A stretch of DNA of 34,717 nucleotides from Leisingera sp. JC1 (GCF_001679925.1 NZ_LYUZ01000147.1:77024-111740); one strand, 5' to 3'; shown: positions 15,428-23,168, counted from the stretch's first letter. Notes: generated by a model from the letters alone, not told the origin. Made by a program: numbers and translations.

Positions 15428-16935
15428 GCCTGCGCCTCCTCTTTTGTGGTGTAGCGGCGGCTGCGCAATTCCATCCAGGCCGAGTAGGCGATGGAGGCAA
15501 CAACCACGGCGATCAGGAAGATGTTCAGGCCGCCGGTCAGGAAGTACGCGGATTTGCCAACGGTGGCGTCGGCTATCATGCCGCCTTGGATGAAGTTCGC
15601 CTCAGCAATCGGGCCTAGGATCAGACCCAGCACCAGCGGTGCGGCGGAGAAGCCGAAACGCTCCAGGAAATACATGCCGATACCAAGGCAGGCCATCACG
15701 TAGACGTCACCCATCGAGCTTTGCACCGAGTAGGCTCCGAAGACGGATAGGGCGAGCACGATGGCGGCCATAACCGATTGCGGCACCTGGGCCACGCGGG
15801 CGGCAAGGCCCGCCACATAGAGGCCAAAGAGGCACATCAGGACCTGGCCCACCAGCATCGAGTTGATGAAGGTCCAGGCAACATCCGGGTGATTGTCAAA
15901 CAGGTCGGAGCCAGGGAAGATGCCGTGGATCAGGAGTCCGCCCAGAAGCACCGCGGCGGTGGGGCTGCCGGGGATCGACAGCGTCAGCAGCGGTACCAGC
16001 GACGGGCCGACCATGGCGTTGTTGGCGGCTTCCGCGGCGATCACGCCTTCGCTGTGGCCCTGGCCGAATTTCTCCTTCTCGGAAGAGAACTTCTTGGTCT
16101 GGTCATAGGCCACCAGCCCGGCGATCTGGCCGCCGACACCGGGGATCAGCCCGATGATGGAGCCGGTGATGGTGCCAATGCCAAGCGCGCGCGGGCGGCG
16201 CAGCAGTTCGCGGGTGGCGTCGAGGACGGAATGCTTCTGTACCTCGATCACCTCGGCGCCGCTGGTGCGGCGGCCTTTGGCGAACATGGTCAGCACCTGC
16301 GGGATGGCAAAAAGACCGATGAGGGCTGCAATGATGTTGATGCCGCCGCCCAGGGACGGGTGGAAGATGAACCGCTGGGCGCCCATGATGTCGTCAAAGC
16401 CGATGGTCGCCAGCCACAGCCCGATGCAGCCGGACAGCAACCCTTTGACCACCGAGGCCGAGTCCAGCGAGCCGATCACCGTAACGCCCAGGATCGCCAG
16501 CCAGAACAGATGCGAAGGGCCAAAGGCCAGCGCCCATTCAGCTAGCAGCGGGGTGAGGAAGATCAGCAGCAGCACGCCGAAGATGCCGCCCGCGGCGGAG
16601 GCCAGGAACGACAGCTGCAGCGCTTTGGCACCCTGGCCCTGCTTAGCCATCTTGTGGCCGTCCAGCGTGGTGGCGATGTTCGCGGGCGCGCCGGGGATCT
16701 TCAGCAGGATTGCACTCACCGCGCCGCCCGCCACGGTGGAGGTATAAGCGGCGCCCAAAAGGATCAGGCCCTGAACGGCCTCCAGATGGAAGGTGAAAGG
16801 GATCAGCAGTGCCACCGCCATTGTGGGGGAAAGCCCAGGAGTTGCCCCCAGGATCAGCCCGCCGATTGTGCCACCCAGAAGCAGCAGGAATGACAGCGGT
16901 GAGAACACGTCTCCGAAGTAAAAAATGAACTCCAT
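15424..16935 (-). CDS. tctA: TTT transporter large membrane subunit TctA (system 2)
   Basis: A protein of 503 residues with about 12 hydrophobic segments. It shows both TctA repeats: GATPGLSPTMAVALLIPFTF (30-49) and GLIPGVGGQIAGLVAYDQTK near 262-281, plus SAILLKIPGAPANIATTLDGHKMAKQG near 78-104 and LTLSIPGSPTAAVLLGG near 315-331. GGGAGG precedes the ATG at 16935; the open frame to 17137 has no family homology and crosses the operator region. First gene of the minus-strand operon tctA-tctB-tctC-sauS-sauT; this order (A, B, C) is the reverse of system 1 (C, B, A). Probably repressed by the divergent LacI-family regulator. Confidence 0.94.
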   Translation of the reverse strand: MEFIFYFGDVFSPLSFLLLLGGTIGGLILGATPGLSPTMAVALLIPFTFHLEAVQGLILLGAAYTSTVAGGAVSAILLKIPGAPANIATTLDGHKMAKQGQGAKALQLSFLASAAGGIFGVLLLIFLTPLLAEWALAFGPSHLFWLAILGVTVIGSLDSASVVKGLLSGCIGLWLATIGFDDIMGAQRFIFHPSLGGGINIIAALIGLFAIPQVLTMFAKGRRTSGAEVIEVQKHSVLDATRELLRRPRALGIGTITGSIIGLIPGVGGQIAGLVAYDQTKKFSSEKEKFGQGHSEGVIAAEAANNAMVGPSLVPLLTLSIPGSPTAAVLLGGLLIHGIFPGSDLFDNHPDVAWTFINSMLVGQVLMCLFGLYVAGLAARVAQVPQSVMAAIVLALSVFGAYSVQSSMGDVYVMACLGIGMYFLERFGFSAAPLVLGLILGPIAEANFIQGGMIADATVGKSAYFLTGGLNIFLIAVVVASIAYSAWMELRSRRYTTKEEAQA

Positions 16936-16975
16936 TCAGGGCCTCCCAACCCGGCTGATCGCGCTTTTGCTTTTG

Positions 16976-17004
16976 TTGACAAAACAGGTTAGGCCATGAA
17001 AATA
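16976..17004 (+). promoter_or_regulatory. Candidate promoter of lacI-family gene
   Basis: TTGACA at 16976-16981 is a consensus -35 box. The best -10 candidate is the A/T-rich AAAATA at 16999-17004 (17-base spacing), which is a weak match. The LacI-type operator begins just downstream at 17009, so binding there could autoregulate the gene. Confidence 0.35.
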
Positions 17005-17008
17005 GTAT

Positions 17009-17022
17009 TGCAAACGTTTTCA
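17009..17022. promoter_or_regulatory. LacI-family operator between lacI-type gene and tctA operon
   Basis: TGCAAACGTTTTCA is a 14-base near-palindrome (6 of 7 pairs) centred on CpG at 17015/17016. It closely resembles the classic LacI/PurR/CcpA-type operator core GCAAACGTTTGC. It lies in the 113-base gap between the divergent regulator (start 17049) and tctA (start 16935), where it could repress both. An extra inverted TGAAAA/TTTTCA pair (16997-17002, 17017-17022) overlaps it. Confidence 0.7.
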
Positions 17023-17048
17023 TTAATCTTGCTGGAGGAGGGGAGATT

Positions 17049-18074
17049 ATGGCGCCAAAACAAAAAGGTAACGTGGATATCGTGGCCGTGGCGAAGGCCG
17101 CAAAGGTGTCACCCTCCACAGTGTCGCGCACCTTCAATCACCCCGATCTTGTCAGCCCGGCGACTCGCAAGAAGATCACCCGGGCGGTGCAGAAACTGGG
17201 CTATGTCAGAAACCGCGCGGCGCAGATGATGCATGGCAAGCGGTCGGGCACGATCGGGCTGGTTGTGCCAACCATCAACCACGCGATTTTTGCCGAAGTG
17301 ATCCAGGCGTTCTCAGACGCCATCGATCAAGCCGGGTTTACCCTCCTTCTGGCGTCGCACGGCTATGATCTCGACCGCGAATACGAGATGGTACGCAAGC
17401 TGATGGAGCACCGGGTGGACGGGGTGGCGCTGATCGGATTGGAGCATTCGGCGGCCACTTCCCGGCTGATTGCACAGCAGGAAACGCCTGCAATGGCGAT
17501 CTGGAACTATGCTGAGGAGTCTGAGCTGCCCTGCGTCGGCGCGGACAACCGGCTGGCCGGGCGGATGGCGGCGGAGCACTTGCTGGAGCTGGGGCACCGG
17601 GACATCGGCCTGATTTTTCCCGACACCCGCGGCAATGACCGGGCGCAGTACAGGTTGTCGTCGGTGTTGGAGGCACTGCAGGAAAGTGGTGTGTCTGTTC
17701 CTGAAGACCGCATGTCTGAGGCCCCCTACAGTGTGGCACAGGCAAAGCAGGCGGCGATCAGGCTGCTTTCAGGAAGTGCCAAGCCGACCGCATTGCTGTG
17801 CGGCAATGATGTGATCGCCCAAGGTGCTCTTTACGGCGCGCAGAAATGCGGTCTGCGGGTGCCCGAGGATGTGTCAATCATTGGGATAGGCGACTTCAAG
17901 GGGTCAGCGGATATTGAACCGGGGCTGACAACCATCCGTATTCCGGCGGAAACCATCGGATCGCTCGCCGGGCAACGCTTTACAGATTACATTACTTCTG
18001 ACACGCGCGAACAGTTCAGGCTGCGCTGCGGGCTGGAACGTGTCGTCCGGGGAACTACGGGGCCCGCTGCCTGA
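17049..18074 (+). CDS. LacI-family transcriptional regulator
   Basis: A protein of 341 residues. The N-terminal helix-turn-helix (DIVAVAKAAKVSPSTVSRTFNHP, about 11-33) and the following TRKKITRAVQKLGYVRN are diagnostic of LacI/GalR regulators. The ligand-binding part (65-341) has the periplasmic-binding fold segments GTIGLVVPTINHAIFAEVI, VDGVALIGLEH, AEHLLELGHRDIGLIFPD and PTALLCGNDVIAQGAL. The start at 17049 has a strong GGAGGAGGGGA upstream. It is divergent from the tctABC-sauS-sauT operon, with a LacI-type operator in the shared gap, so it most likely controls that operon in response to the substrate or an intermediate. The effector is unknown. Convergent with cobF, with only 39 bases between stops and no clear terminator. 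Confidence 0.92.
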   Translation: MAPKQKGNVDIVAVAKAAKVSPSTVSRTFNHPDLVSPATRKKITRAVQKLGYVRNRAAQMMHGKRSGTIGLVVPTINHAIFAEVIQAFSDAIDQAGFTLLLASHGYDLDREYEMVRKLMEHRVDGVALIGLEHSAATSRLIAQQETPAMAIWNYAEESELPCVGADNRLAGRMAAEHLLELGHRDIGLIFPDTRGNDRAQYRLSSVLEALQESGVSVPEDRMSEAPYSVAQAKQAAIRLLSGSAKPTALLCGNDVIAQGALYGAQKCGLRVPEDVSIIGIGDFKGSADIEPGLTTIRIPAETIGSLAGQRFTDYITSDTREQFRLRCGLERVVRGTTGPAA

Positions 18075-18113
18075 AGGAAATTCAGCAATAAGCCAGCCTG
18101 TCTATGGCCTGCT

Positions 18114-18866
18114 TCATTCCCGCCGCAGAAGATAGATATCCATGATCCAGCCGTGCTCTGCCCGTGCCAATGCGCGGGTTTCGATGATCCGGCCGGCCAC
18201 CTCTGCCAGCGGGCCTGCGGCGGATATCTGGTTCTCCATCCCGGCATAAGCAGTCCAGAAAATTTCCACGCCTTGCGGGTCGATCGCCTGAAAGGAGCAT
18301 TCCCCGTCCAGCATGATCACTAGCGTATCAGCACTTTCCGGCCAGCCGTTTTCGCGCAACTGCCGACCGGTCGTGACGGTGAAGGGAGCGCCGATTTCGT
18401 TGACCGGAATGCCGTGCGCCGCTGTCAGCGCTTGGATCGAAGTGATGCCGGGGATCACGGTCAGCTTGATTTCCGCCAGCTTCTTCAGCCGCTCGGCAAT
18501 CCGCATGGTGCTGTCATACAGCGACGGGTCGCCCCAGACCAGAAACCCGGCATTGCCGCCAGCGGGCAGGTTTGCGGTGATGGTCTGCCACCAGATTTCC
18601 GCGATGGCGTCGTGCCAGTCGTCCACCCGCTTGCGGTAGCTCTTGGTGGCTTCGTCGCGCACCGGCAGGGCGAACTCGACGATCCTGGGTCCATTGCCCC
18701 GGATCGCCCGGTTGCAAATCTCGCGGCGCAACCCCGCCAGGTCATCCTTGCTCGCGCCCTTGTTGGGGATCAGGATCAGGTCCTGCGCGTTCAGCGCCTC
18801 AATTGCCTGCAGCGTCATGTGCTGCGGGTTGCCGGTGCCGATGCCGATCAGGGAAAGCTCAATCAT
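18114..18866 (-). CDS. cobF: Precorrin-6A synthase (deacetylating), CobF
   Basis: A protein of 250 residues of the tetrapyrrole methylase family and the size of CobF. It methylates C-1 of precorrin-5 and releases the extruded acetyl group as acetate, specific to the aerobic B12 route. Visible are SLIGIGTGNPQHMTLQAIEAL (SAM-binding opening), LILIPNKGASKDDL, FLVWGDPSLYDSTM near 108-121, the GITSIQALTAAHGIP motif and TLVIMLDGECSF. The start at 18866 puts the SAM motif at the N-terminus; the open frame to 18980 overlaps the upstream gene and lacks homology. It is separated from the main cob operon and is the last gene of the riboswitch-led cbtB-cbtA-His-rich-cobF unit. The ribosome site is weak. 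Confidence 0.93.
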   Translation of the reverse strand: MIELSLIGIGTGNPQHMTLQAIEALNAQDLILIPNKGASKDDLAGLRREICNRAIRGNGPRIVEFALPVRDEATKSYRKRVDDWHDAIAEIWWQTITANLPAGGNAGFLVWGDPSLYDSTMRIAERLKKLAEIKLTVIPGITSIQALTAAHGIPVNEIGAPFTVTTGRQLRENGWPESADTLVIMLDGECSFQAIDPQGVEIFWTAYAGMENQISAAGPLAEVAGRIIETRALARAEHGWIMDIYLLRRE

Positions 18867-18939
18867 GGCGGGGCCTTTCACTTGAAAACACGGCCTCCTA
18901 TGGGGTCGCGCTTGGGGTCTTGCAAGGGGGCTGTTGCGC

Positions 18940-19440
18940 TCAGGAGCCTTCGCCGGCCGGCACGGTGATTTTCGCTTCAACCGGCTGGCCCTCGACCAGC
19001 AGCGCGCTGTGGCTGTTGGTGTTGAGCGAGACCTTCACCTCAGCCCCTTCGGGCAGGGCAGGGATGTGCATCCAGTTGGCGTAAAGCCGGGCAAGTTTCT
19101 CGCCGTTCACATAGACATGCGCGTGGCCTTCGCCGTCAACGTCTGCGGCGGAGGCGTTTTGCGGGGCAAAGCGGAAGTTCTGCGGAGTGACTTGCAGGTT
19201 CCAGCCTGCCATCGGGTCCTTGTGCAGCTGGATGGCGACGCCGGGGGCATCGGGGCCAGCTGCCAGGCTGACAGCCTGGGAATGGTCATGGGCGGCCACT
19301 TCACCATGGCCGCCGCCGTGATGCGCAGGGTCGCCATGGTCATGGCCATCGAAGGTGACGCCATTGCCGGCTGCGATCACAAAGCCAGCACCGCCGCCAA
19401 AGATCAGGCCAATGGCAAAAAGAGCAAGTGAGCGGGACAT
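18940..19440 (-). CDS. His-rich membrane-anchored periplasmic protein, putative cobalt-binding
   Basis: A protein of 166 residues. The N-terminal hydrophobic segment (5-24) is an uncleaved anchor or signal peptide. A histidine cluster follows at 33-53 (motifs GHDHGDPAHHGGGHG and AAHDH; nine His in 21 residues). The C-terminal domain (about 65-160) is predicted beta-rich, with GHAHVYVNGEKLARLYANWMHIP and VSLNTNSHSALLVEGQPV, a pattern known from uncharacterised periplasmic proteins of this type. It lies between cbtA and cobF, downstream of the cobalamin riboswitch, so it is probably co-regulated with cobalt uptake. A periplasmic cobalt chaperone or buffer for CbtAB is a reasonable guess; no enzymatic motif is seen. 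Confidence 0.82.
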   Translation of the reverse strand: MSRSLALFAIGLIFGGGAGFVIAAGNGVTFDGHDHGDPAHHGGGHGEVAAHDHSQAVSLAAGPDAPGVAIQLHKDPMAGWNLQVTPQNFRFAPQNASAADVDGEGHAHVYVNGEKLARLYANWMHIPALPEGAEVKVSLNTNSHSALLVEGQPVEAKITVPAGEGS

Positions 19441-19463
19441 ATCGGTATCCTCTGAAAAGAGTT

Positions 19464-19489
19464 TCCCCGCCGGGCGGAACCGGCGGGGA
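19464..19489 (-). other. GC hairpin between cbtA and His-rich gene
   Basis: A perfect 10-base inverted repeat (19464-19473 and 19480-19489; TCCCCGCCGG) with a 6-base loop, 16 bases after the cbtA stop. In the minus-strand RNA it is followed by AAACUCUUUUC, a poor U-tract, so it may be a leaky terminator or a stabiliser lowering expression of the two distal genes. Confidence 0.55.
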
Positions 19490-19505
19490 TCAGGTTGGGC
19501 CAGTA

Positions 19506-20204
19506 TCAGGCGGCGGCTTCTGCACGCTTGCCTTCGGTTTGCCAGAAGTAGCCGGCAAAGCTGCCCAAGAGCACCCAGGCGGCCATGCCGACGCCAAAAG
19601 CACGGGCGGCAAACAGGGCGCCGATCTCTGTCGGAACCGGGCCGGTGAAGCTTTCGGGCTCAGGCGCGCCGATTACATGCGGCGCCAGCAGCAGCAGGGC
19701 CGCGACGGCATAGCCCGCCAAGCTGCCGCCATAGGCAATCAGCCACATGGCAACGCCGGCGGCGGCCACAGTTGCCCCCCACCAGATCTGACGCGCGCCG
19801 ACATCGGCGGCGGCCACACCCGGTACCTCCGGCGCCAGCGTCAGGCCGGGCGCGAAGTGGAAGGTGATGAAACCCGCCAGGCCCCATAGAATGCCGGTGC
19901 GCGCGTTGATCTCGTGGCCCTGGCGTTCAGCCACCGACATCAGTGCCGCCATCACCAGCGCATAGCCGGTGTAGGTCAGCATAGTGAAGATGATGCTGAG
20001 CCCGTCACGCACCGGCTCGGCGAACATGCCGGGCAGCTCGGGATGGGCGGTTACGGGGTCAGCGCCGAAATGCACCAGCTCGCCGCCCTCATAGAGTTCA
20101 GCGTGGAGCAGCACGGGCTGCACAAAATACAGCTGCAGCAGGGCGGTAATCAGCCCTGCTGCAGCACCAGCGAACAGGCCGCTGGTCAGAATGCGACTGA
20201 ACAT
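19506..20204 (-). CDS. cbtA: Cobalt transporter subunit CbtA
   Basis: A protein of 232 residues with about five to six hydrophobic segments (roughly 5-27, 71-92, 102-120, 138-155, 157-178, 205-223), matching CbtA, the membrane subunit of the B12-regulated cobalt transporter CbtAB. Family stretches are FAGAAAGLITALLQLYFVQPVLLHAE (10-35), the ARTGILWGLAGFITFHFAPGL segment near 100-120 and the GLSIIFTMLTYTGYALVMAAL segment. The start at 20204 overlaps nothing and follows the cbtB stop by 4 bases; the open frame to 20279 overlaps cbtB and is rejected. Behind the cobalamin riboswitch. The cobalt specificity comes from family knowledge and context. Confidence 0.92.
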   Translation of the reverse strand: MFSRILTSGLFAGAAAGLITALLQLYFVQPVLLHAELYEGGELVHFGADPVTAHPELPGMFAEPVRDGLSIIFTMLTYTGYALVMAALMSVAERQGHEINARTGILWGLAGFITFHFAPGLTLAPEVPGVAAADVGARQIWWGATVAAAGVAMWLIAYGGSLAGYAVAALLLLAPHVIGAPEPESFTGPVPTEIGALFAARAFGVGMAAWVLLGSFAGYFWQTEGKRAEAAA

Positions 20205-20208
20205 GGCC

Positions 20209-20379
20209 TTAGTGGCAGGGGAAGCCAGTTGCGTGGCGCACATCATGCGCGGCGTCGTGCAGGGCAGATGCCTGAACATGGCCGGTCAGCGTGATGATCC
20301 CGAAACCCAGAACCACTGCAAACAGTGCCGGAAGAACACTGGTGCCAGCGGCGGAAGCCTTTAGCGTCTTGGTCGTCAT
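20209..20379 (-). CDS. cbtB: Cobalt transporter small subunit CbtB
   Basis: A short protein of 56 residues: one membrane helix (about 13-33) and a C-terminal histidine motif ending HDVRHATGFPCH, the hallmark of CbtB. The His/Cys tail is thought to bind cobalt. The ATG at 20379 has a perfect AAGGAGG (20387-20393) 7 bases upstream. First gene after the cobalamin riboswitch, 4 bases before cbtA. Confidence 0.93.
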   Translation of the reverse strand: MTTKTLKASAAGTSVLPALFAVVLGFGIITLTGHVQASALHDAAHDVRHATGFPCH

Positions 20380-20394
20380 TTCTAGTCCTCCTTA

Positions 20395-20605
20395 CCGTCA
20401 CACCCGACGGCATAAGTTGCGTTACTACACGGCCGGTCTCCTGACTCGCGGGTCGCTGCTGCCATCCTCCTTCCCGGCCTTGGCCAGTGGATAGTGGAAG
20501 GCCGCTCGCCGCTCACAGTCGCGGGGGCGGTTGAGGCTTCGGTGCCGCGATTTGGTCCACCGTCCTCATTCCCGTTTCAGTCCCAGTGCTTAGGCACCAT
20601 CGGAC
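20395..20605 (-). promoter_or_regulatory. Cobalamin riboswitch controlling cbtB-cbtA operon
   Basis: The minus-strand RNA carries the conserved cobalamin aptamer blocks in order: GGTGCC (20593-20598), GGGAATGAGG, the L5 region CCGCCCCCGCGACTGT, GCCAAGGCCGGGAAGG, and the B12-box-like AGTCAGGAGACC (20433-20444). Downstream, CCGTC (20406-20410) and GACGG (20395-20399) form a hairpin with loop GGGTGT directly before the AAGGAGG ribosome site of cbtB. This is the expected expression platform: its loop can kiss with CGCCC in L5 (20525-20529), hiding the ribosome site when B12 is bound. Expected effect: repression of cobalt uptake when B12 is plentiful. Confidence 0.93.
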
Positions 20606-20781
20606 ACCGTATCTGACTGTATTGCCCCGTGCCGCTGAGTCCGGTCAAGGAAGAATCCGCCAATCTGGAGTGCTTCCGCGTCATGCGGGGGCGGAATCCT
20701 GCAGTATGGAGAACGGGAGAATTCAATAAGTCCGGCCGGGTATCCCGCGCTGGGATGTTGAAGCTGCCTTCGGCAGGCGTA
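20606..20781. other. Intergenic region between cob and cbt operons
   Basis: No gene was recognised. It holds a candidate promoter for the cbt operon (20619-20648) and two short hairpins near the end of the upstream cob operon (ATCCC/GGGAT at 20743-20757 and CTGCC/GGCAG at 20764-20776). Neither has a U-tract, so termination of the long cob transcript is not obvious and some read-through into the riboswitch is possible. Confidence 0.5.
20619..20648 (-). promoter_or_regulatory. Candidate promoter of cbt operon
   Basis: On the minus strand, TTGACC (20648-20643) is followed after 18 bases by CAATAC (20624-20619), just upstream of the riboswitch. The -35 matches well and the -10 poorly, as is common in Alphaproteobacteria. 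Confidence 0.4.
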
Positions 20782-21117
20782 TCACGGCAAGTCTGCCGGG
20801 ATACGCGCTATTGCCTTGAACCGCAGCTGGCCCAGGGGCCGCGCGTCGGCAAAGTTCCCGTCGGGGCTGTTCCGGTACATCCGCAGGAATGTAAGGACGT
20901 CCGGCAGATCCTCGCCAGTGATCTCTCCGAACAGATAGGCGGTCTTGCCGCTCTGGCGCACCGCCAGCGTCTGCGGCCGCTGGCAGCCGGACATGCAGTC
21001 CACCTGCTGCAGCCGCGCCTCCACACCGGCCGCCTCCAGCGCCGCGGCAATCTGCCCGAACAGGGCAGGGTCCGCGGCGCGGCAGGTGCGGCACAGAGTG
21101 AGGGTCGGCAGGCTCAT
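20782..21117 (-). CDS. DUF1636 Cys-rich protein (short paralogue, end of cob operon)
   Basis: A protein of 111 residues of the DUF1636 family, often seen in B12 clusters. It has LCRTCRAADP (Cys9, Cys12) and VDCMSGCQRP (Cys41, Cys45), spaced like the cysteine pairs of thioredoxin-fold [2Fe-2S] ferredoxins, and ends with KAIARIPADLP. Its ATG overlaps the cobA stop (21114-21117). Last gene of the long cob operon. A second, longer paralogue (33965-34375) is the first gene. Iron-sulfur binding or a role in electron supply or metal handling is inferred; no function is established to my knowledge. Confidence 0.85.
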   Translation of the reverse strand: MSLPTLTLCRTCRAADPALFGQIAAALEAAGVEARLQQVDCMSGCQRPQTLAVRQSGKTAYLFGEITGEDLPDVLTFLRMYRNSPDGNFADARPLGQLRFKAIARIPADLP

Positions 21118-21848
21118 GCGGCAGGCAGGTCCTGATCCGCCAGCGGACCATAAAGGATCAGCACCGGCGCCTTGGTCTCCATCGCGCGCAGTGTCGCGGG
21201 CAGCTCGCCCACGGTGTGGCAGAACAGTTGCTGTTCGGGTGTCGAGACGCCAAGCGCGACCATGGCGTGGGTGTCCGCGGGCAGGCCCGCTTCCATCAGT
21301 TTCTCCGCCAGCGCGGCAAAGGTACTCTTGCCCATATAGACCACGGTGGTGGCATGGGGGTCGGCCAGCGCCGCCATGTTCAGGTCGTCCGGCAGCCCGC
21401 CGGTCACGTCATGGCCGGTGATGAACTGCAGCCGCCGCGCGGTCAGGCGCCGGGTCAGCGGAATGTTGGCTGCCGCCGCCGCCGCCGAGGCTGCGGTGAC
21501 GCCGGGCACGATCTCGAACCCGATGCCCGCCTCGCGCAGCGCGGTCATCTCTTCCTCCAGCCGCCCGAAGACGCCAGAGTCCCCGGATTTCAGCCGCACC
21601 ACGTTGAGGCCGCTTTGGGCGTAATCGACCAGCAACTGGCTCACATGATCCTGCTTGGGGGAGGGGCGGCCTGCGCGTTTGCCCACGCCCACCAGATCGG
21701 CATCGGCGCGGGCATGGCTCAGGATCGGGCCGGACGACAGGTCGTCGAACAGCACCGCATCCGCCGCTTCCAGCCGCTTCACGGCCTTGACAGTCAGCAG
21801 TTCCGGGTCGCCGGGGCCGGAGGAGACAAAGCTCACAAAACCGCTCAT
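21114..21848 (-). CDS. cobA: Uroporphyrinogen-III C-methyltransferase (SUMT), CobA
   Basis: A protein of 244 residues, the single-domain SUMT size. It uses two SAM to turn uroporphyrinogen III into precorrin-2, the entry step of corrin (and siroheme) synthesis. It opens VSFVSSGPGDPELLTVKAV (SAM-binding, 5-23) and has VLFDDLSSG, GKRAGRPSPKQDH (57-69), VVRLKSGDSGVFGR (83-96), FEIVPGVTAASAAAA (110-124) and TVVYMGKSTFAALAEKL near 167-183, all canonical. There is no siroheme-synthase (CysG) fusion. The start at 21848 overlaps the cobB stop by 4 bases. Late position in the riboswitch-controlled cob operon suggests it is the B12-dedicated SUMT. Confidence 0.94.
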   Translation of the reverse strand: MSGFVSFVSSGPGDPELLTVKAVKRLEAADAVLFDDLSSGPILSHARADADLVGVGKRAGRPSPKQDHVSQLLVDYAQSGLNVVRLKSGDSGVFGRLEEEMTALREAGIGFEIVPGVTAASAAAAAANIPLTRRLTARRLQFITGHDVTGGLPDDLNMAALADPHATTVVYMGKSTFAALAEKLMEAGLPADTHAMVALGVSTPEQQLFCHTVGELPATLRAMETKAPVLILYGPLADQDLPAA

Positions 21849-23164
21849 GCCTGTTCTCCCGTGATCAGGTGGAAGAAGGTGCCGGTGACGTTGCCCTTGA
21901 TCGAGCCGGTCTCCGGCACCGGGCCGCCGTCGGCATCCATGACATTGGCCAGCGGTGCGTCGGGTTCTTCCAGAATGGTGGAGTAATGGAACTCATGCCC
22001 GCGCAGTGCTGTGCCTGCGTCAAAGCCCGGCATCCCTGCCTGCAGAATGGCGCGGCGGTAGCCAAGGTGGAACTTGCGCTTCTCGTAGGAGGTCACAAGG
22101 CCCAAGAGACCCAGCATTTGGTGGCGGTTGCCTTCCTTGTCGATCAGCGCCTCGCCCAGGGCCATGTAGCCGCCGCATTCGCCATGCACCGGTTTGGTTT
22201 CGGCGTGCTTGCGCACTCCCGCGCGGAAGGTCTCCGCCGATGCCAGCGTGCCGCCGTGCAGCTCCGGGTAGCCGCCGGGCAGCCAGACCAGATCGGCATC
22301 TGCCGCGGGCGCTTCGTCCGCGAGCGGCGAGAACGGCAGGATTTCTGCACCCGCCGCGCGCCAGCCGGTTAGCAGATGCGGGTAGGTAAAGGAAAACGCC
22401 GCATCCCGGGCCAGCGCAATCCGCTGGGCAGGCGGTTTCGGCAGGTTGGCCGGGGCGGGCGCCTGGCCTGCCAGTGCCGCGGATTTGATCGCCTCCAAGT
22501 CCACATGTTCGCGCAGGAAGGCGGCATAGCCCGCGATGGCGGCTTCCAGATCGGGGTGCTCCACTGCCTGGATCAGGCCCAGATGCCGCTCCGGCAGGGT
22601 CAGGTCGCCGCGCCGGGGCAGGGAGCCGAGCACCTTGATGCCTGCCTTCTCCATCCCCAGCCGTGTCAGCCGCTCATGGCGCGGGCTGGCGACCCGGTTC
22701 AGGATGACCCCGGCAAAGGGCAGTTCCGGGTCGTAGCTTTTGAAACCCAGCGCAGTGGCGGCAGCGGATTGCGCCTGACCGCCGACGTCGACGACCAGCA
22801 CAACAGGCCAGCCCATCCGCTTGGCGGTCTCGGCGGAGGAGCCGAAGCCCGACTGCCCGCGCGTGGCAACACCGTCATAAAGGCCCATGGAGCCTTCACC
22901 AATGCAGATTTCCGCACCTGCCGACTGGCTGGTGACCGCATCCAGCAGCCCGCCATCCATCGCCCAGGTGTCCAGATTGAAGCTGGGCCGCTTGGCAGCT
23001 GCCAGGTGGAAGGCCGGGTCGATGTAATCCGGCCCGCTCTTGTAGGGCTGCACGGTCAGCCCGTCCTCGGCCAGCGCCCGCAAAAGGCCCAGCATCACGG
23101 TGGTCTTGCCGGTGCCCGAGGAAGGCGCCGAGATCATCAGTCCGGGAGGGTTCATGCTTGTCAT
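21845..23164 (-). CDS. cobB: Hydrogenobyrinate a,c-diamide synthase, CobB
   Basis: A protein of 439 residues that amidates carboxyls a and c of hydrogenobyrinate using glutamine and ATP. The N-terminal synthetase domain has P-loop APSSGTGKTT (13-22), KSGPDYIDPAFH (42-53) and GEGSMGLYDG (89-98). The C-terminal class I glutaminase domain has LPGGYPELHGG (295-305) and nucleophile Cys330 in PVHGECGGYMALGE. It follows the cobM stop by 4 bases. Start 23164 is taken because AAGG sits just before it; 23155 (MNPPGLMISAP) is an equally good start. The open frame to 23275 overlaps cobM and is rejected. It works after CobH and before cobalt insertion by CobNST. Confidence 0.94.
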   Translation of the reverse strand: MTSMNPPGLMISAPSSGTGKTTVMLGLLRALAEDGLTVQPYKSGPDYIDPAFHLAAAKRPSFNLDTWAMDGGLLDAVTSQSAGAEICIGEGSMGLYDGVATRGQSGFGSSAETAKRMGWPVVLVVDVGGQAQSAAATALGFKSYDPELPFAGVILNRVASPRHERLTRLGMEKAGIKVLGSLPRRGDLTLPERHLGLIQAVEHPDLEAAIAGYAAFLREHVDLEAIKSAALAGQAPAPANLPKPPAQRIALARDAAFSFTYPHLLTGWRAAGAEILPFSPLADEAPAADADLVWLPGGYPELHGGTLASAETFRAGVRKHAETKPVHGECGGYMALGEALIDKEGNRHQMLGLLGLVTSYEKRKFHLGYRRAILQAGMPGFDAGTALRGHEFHYSTILEEPDAPLANVMDADGGPVPETGSIKGNVTGTFFHLITGEQA

Positions 23165-23168
23165 GGCC

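Noticed and set aside
18071-18085. CTGAA/TTCAG hairpin at the end of the LacI-family gene as a terminator
   Set aside because: Only 5 base pairs, AT-rich, overlapping the stop codon and without a T-tract.
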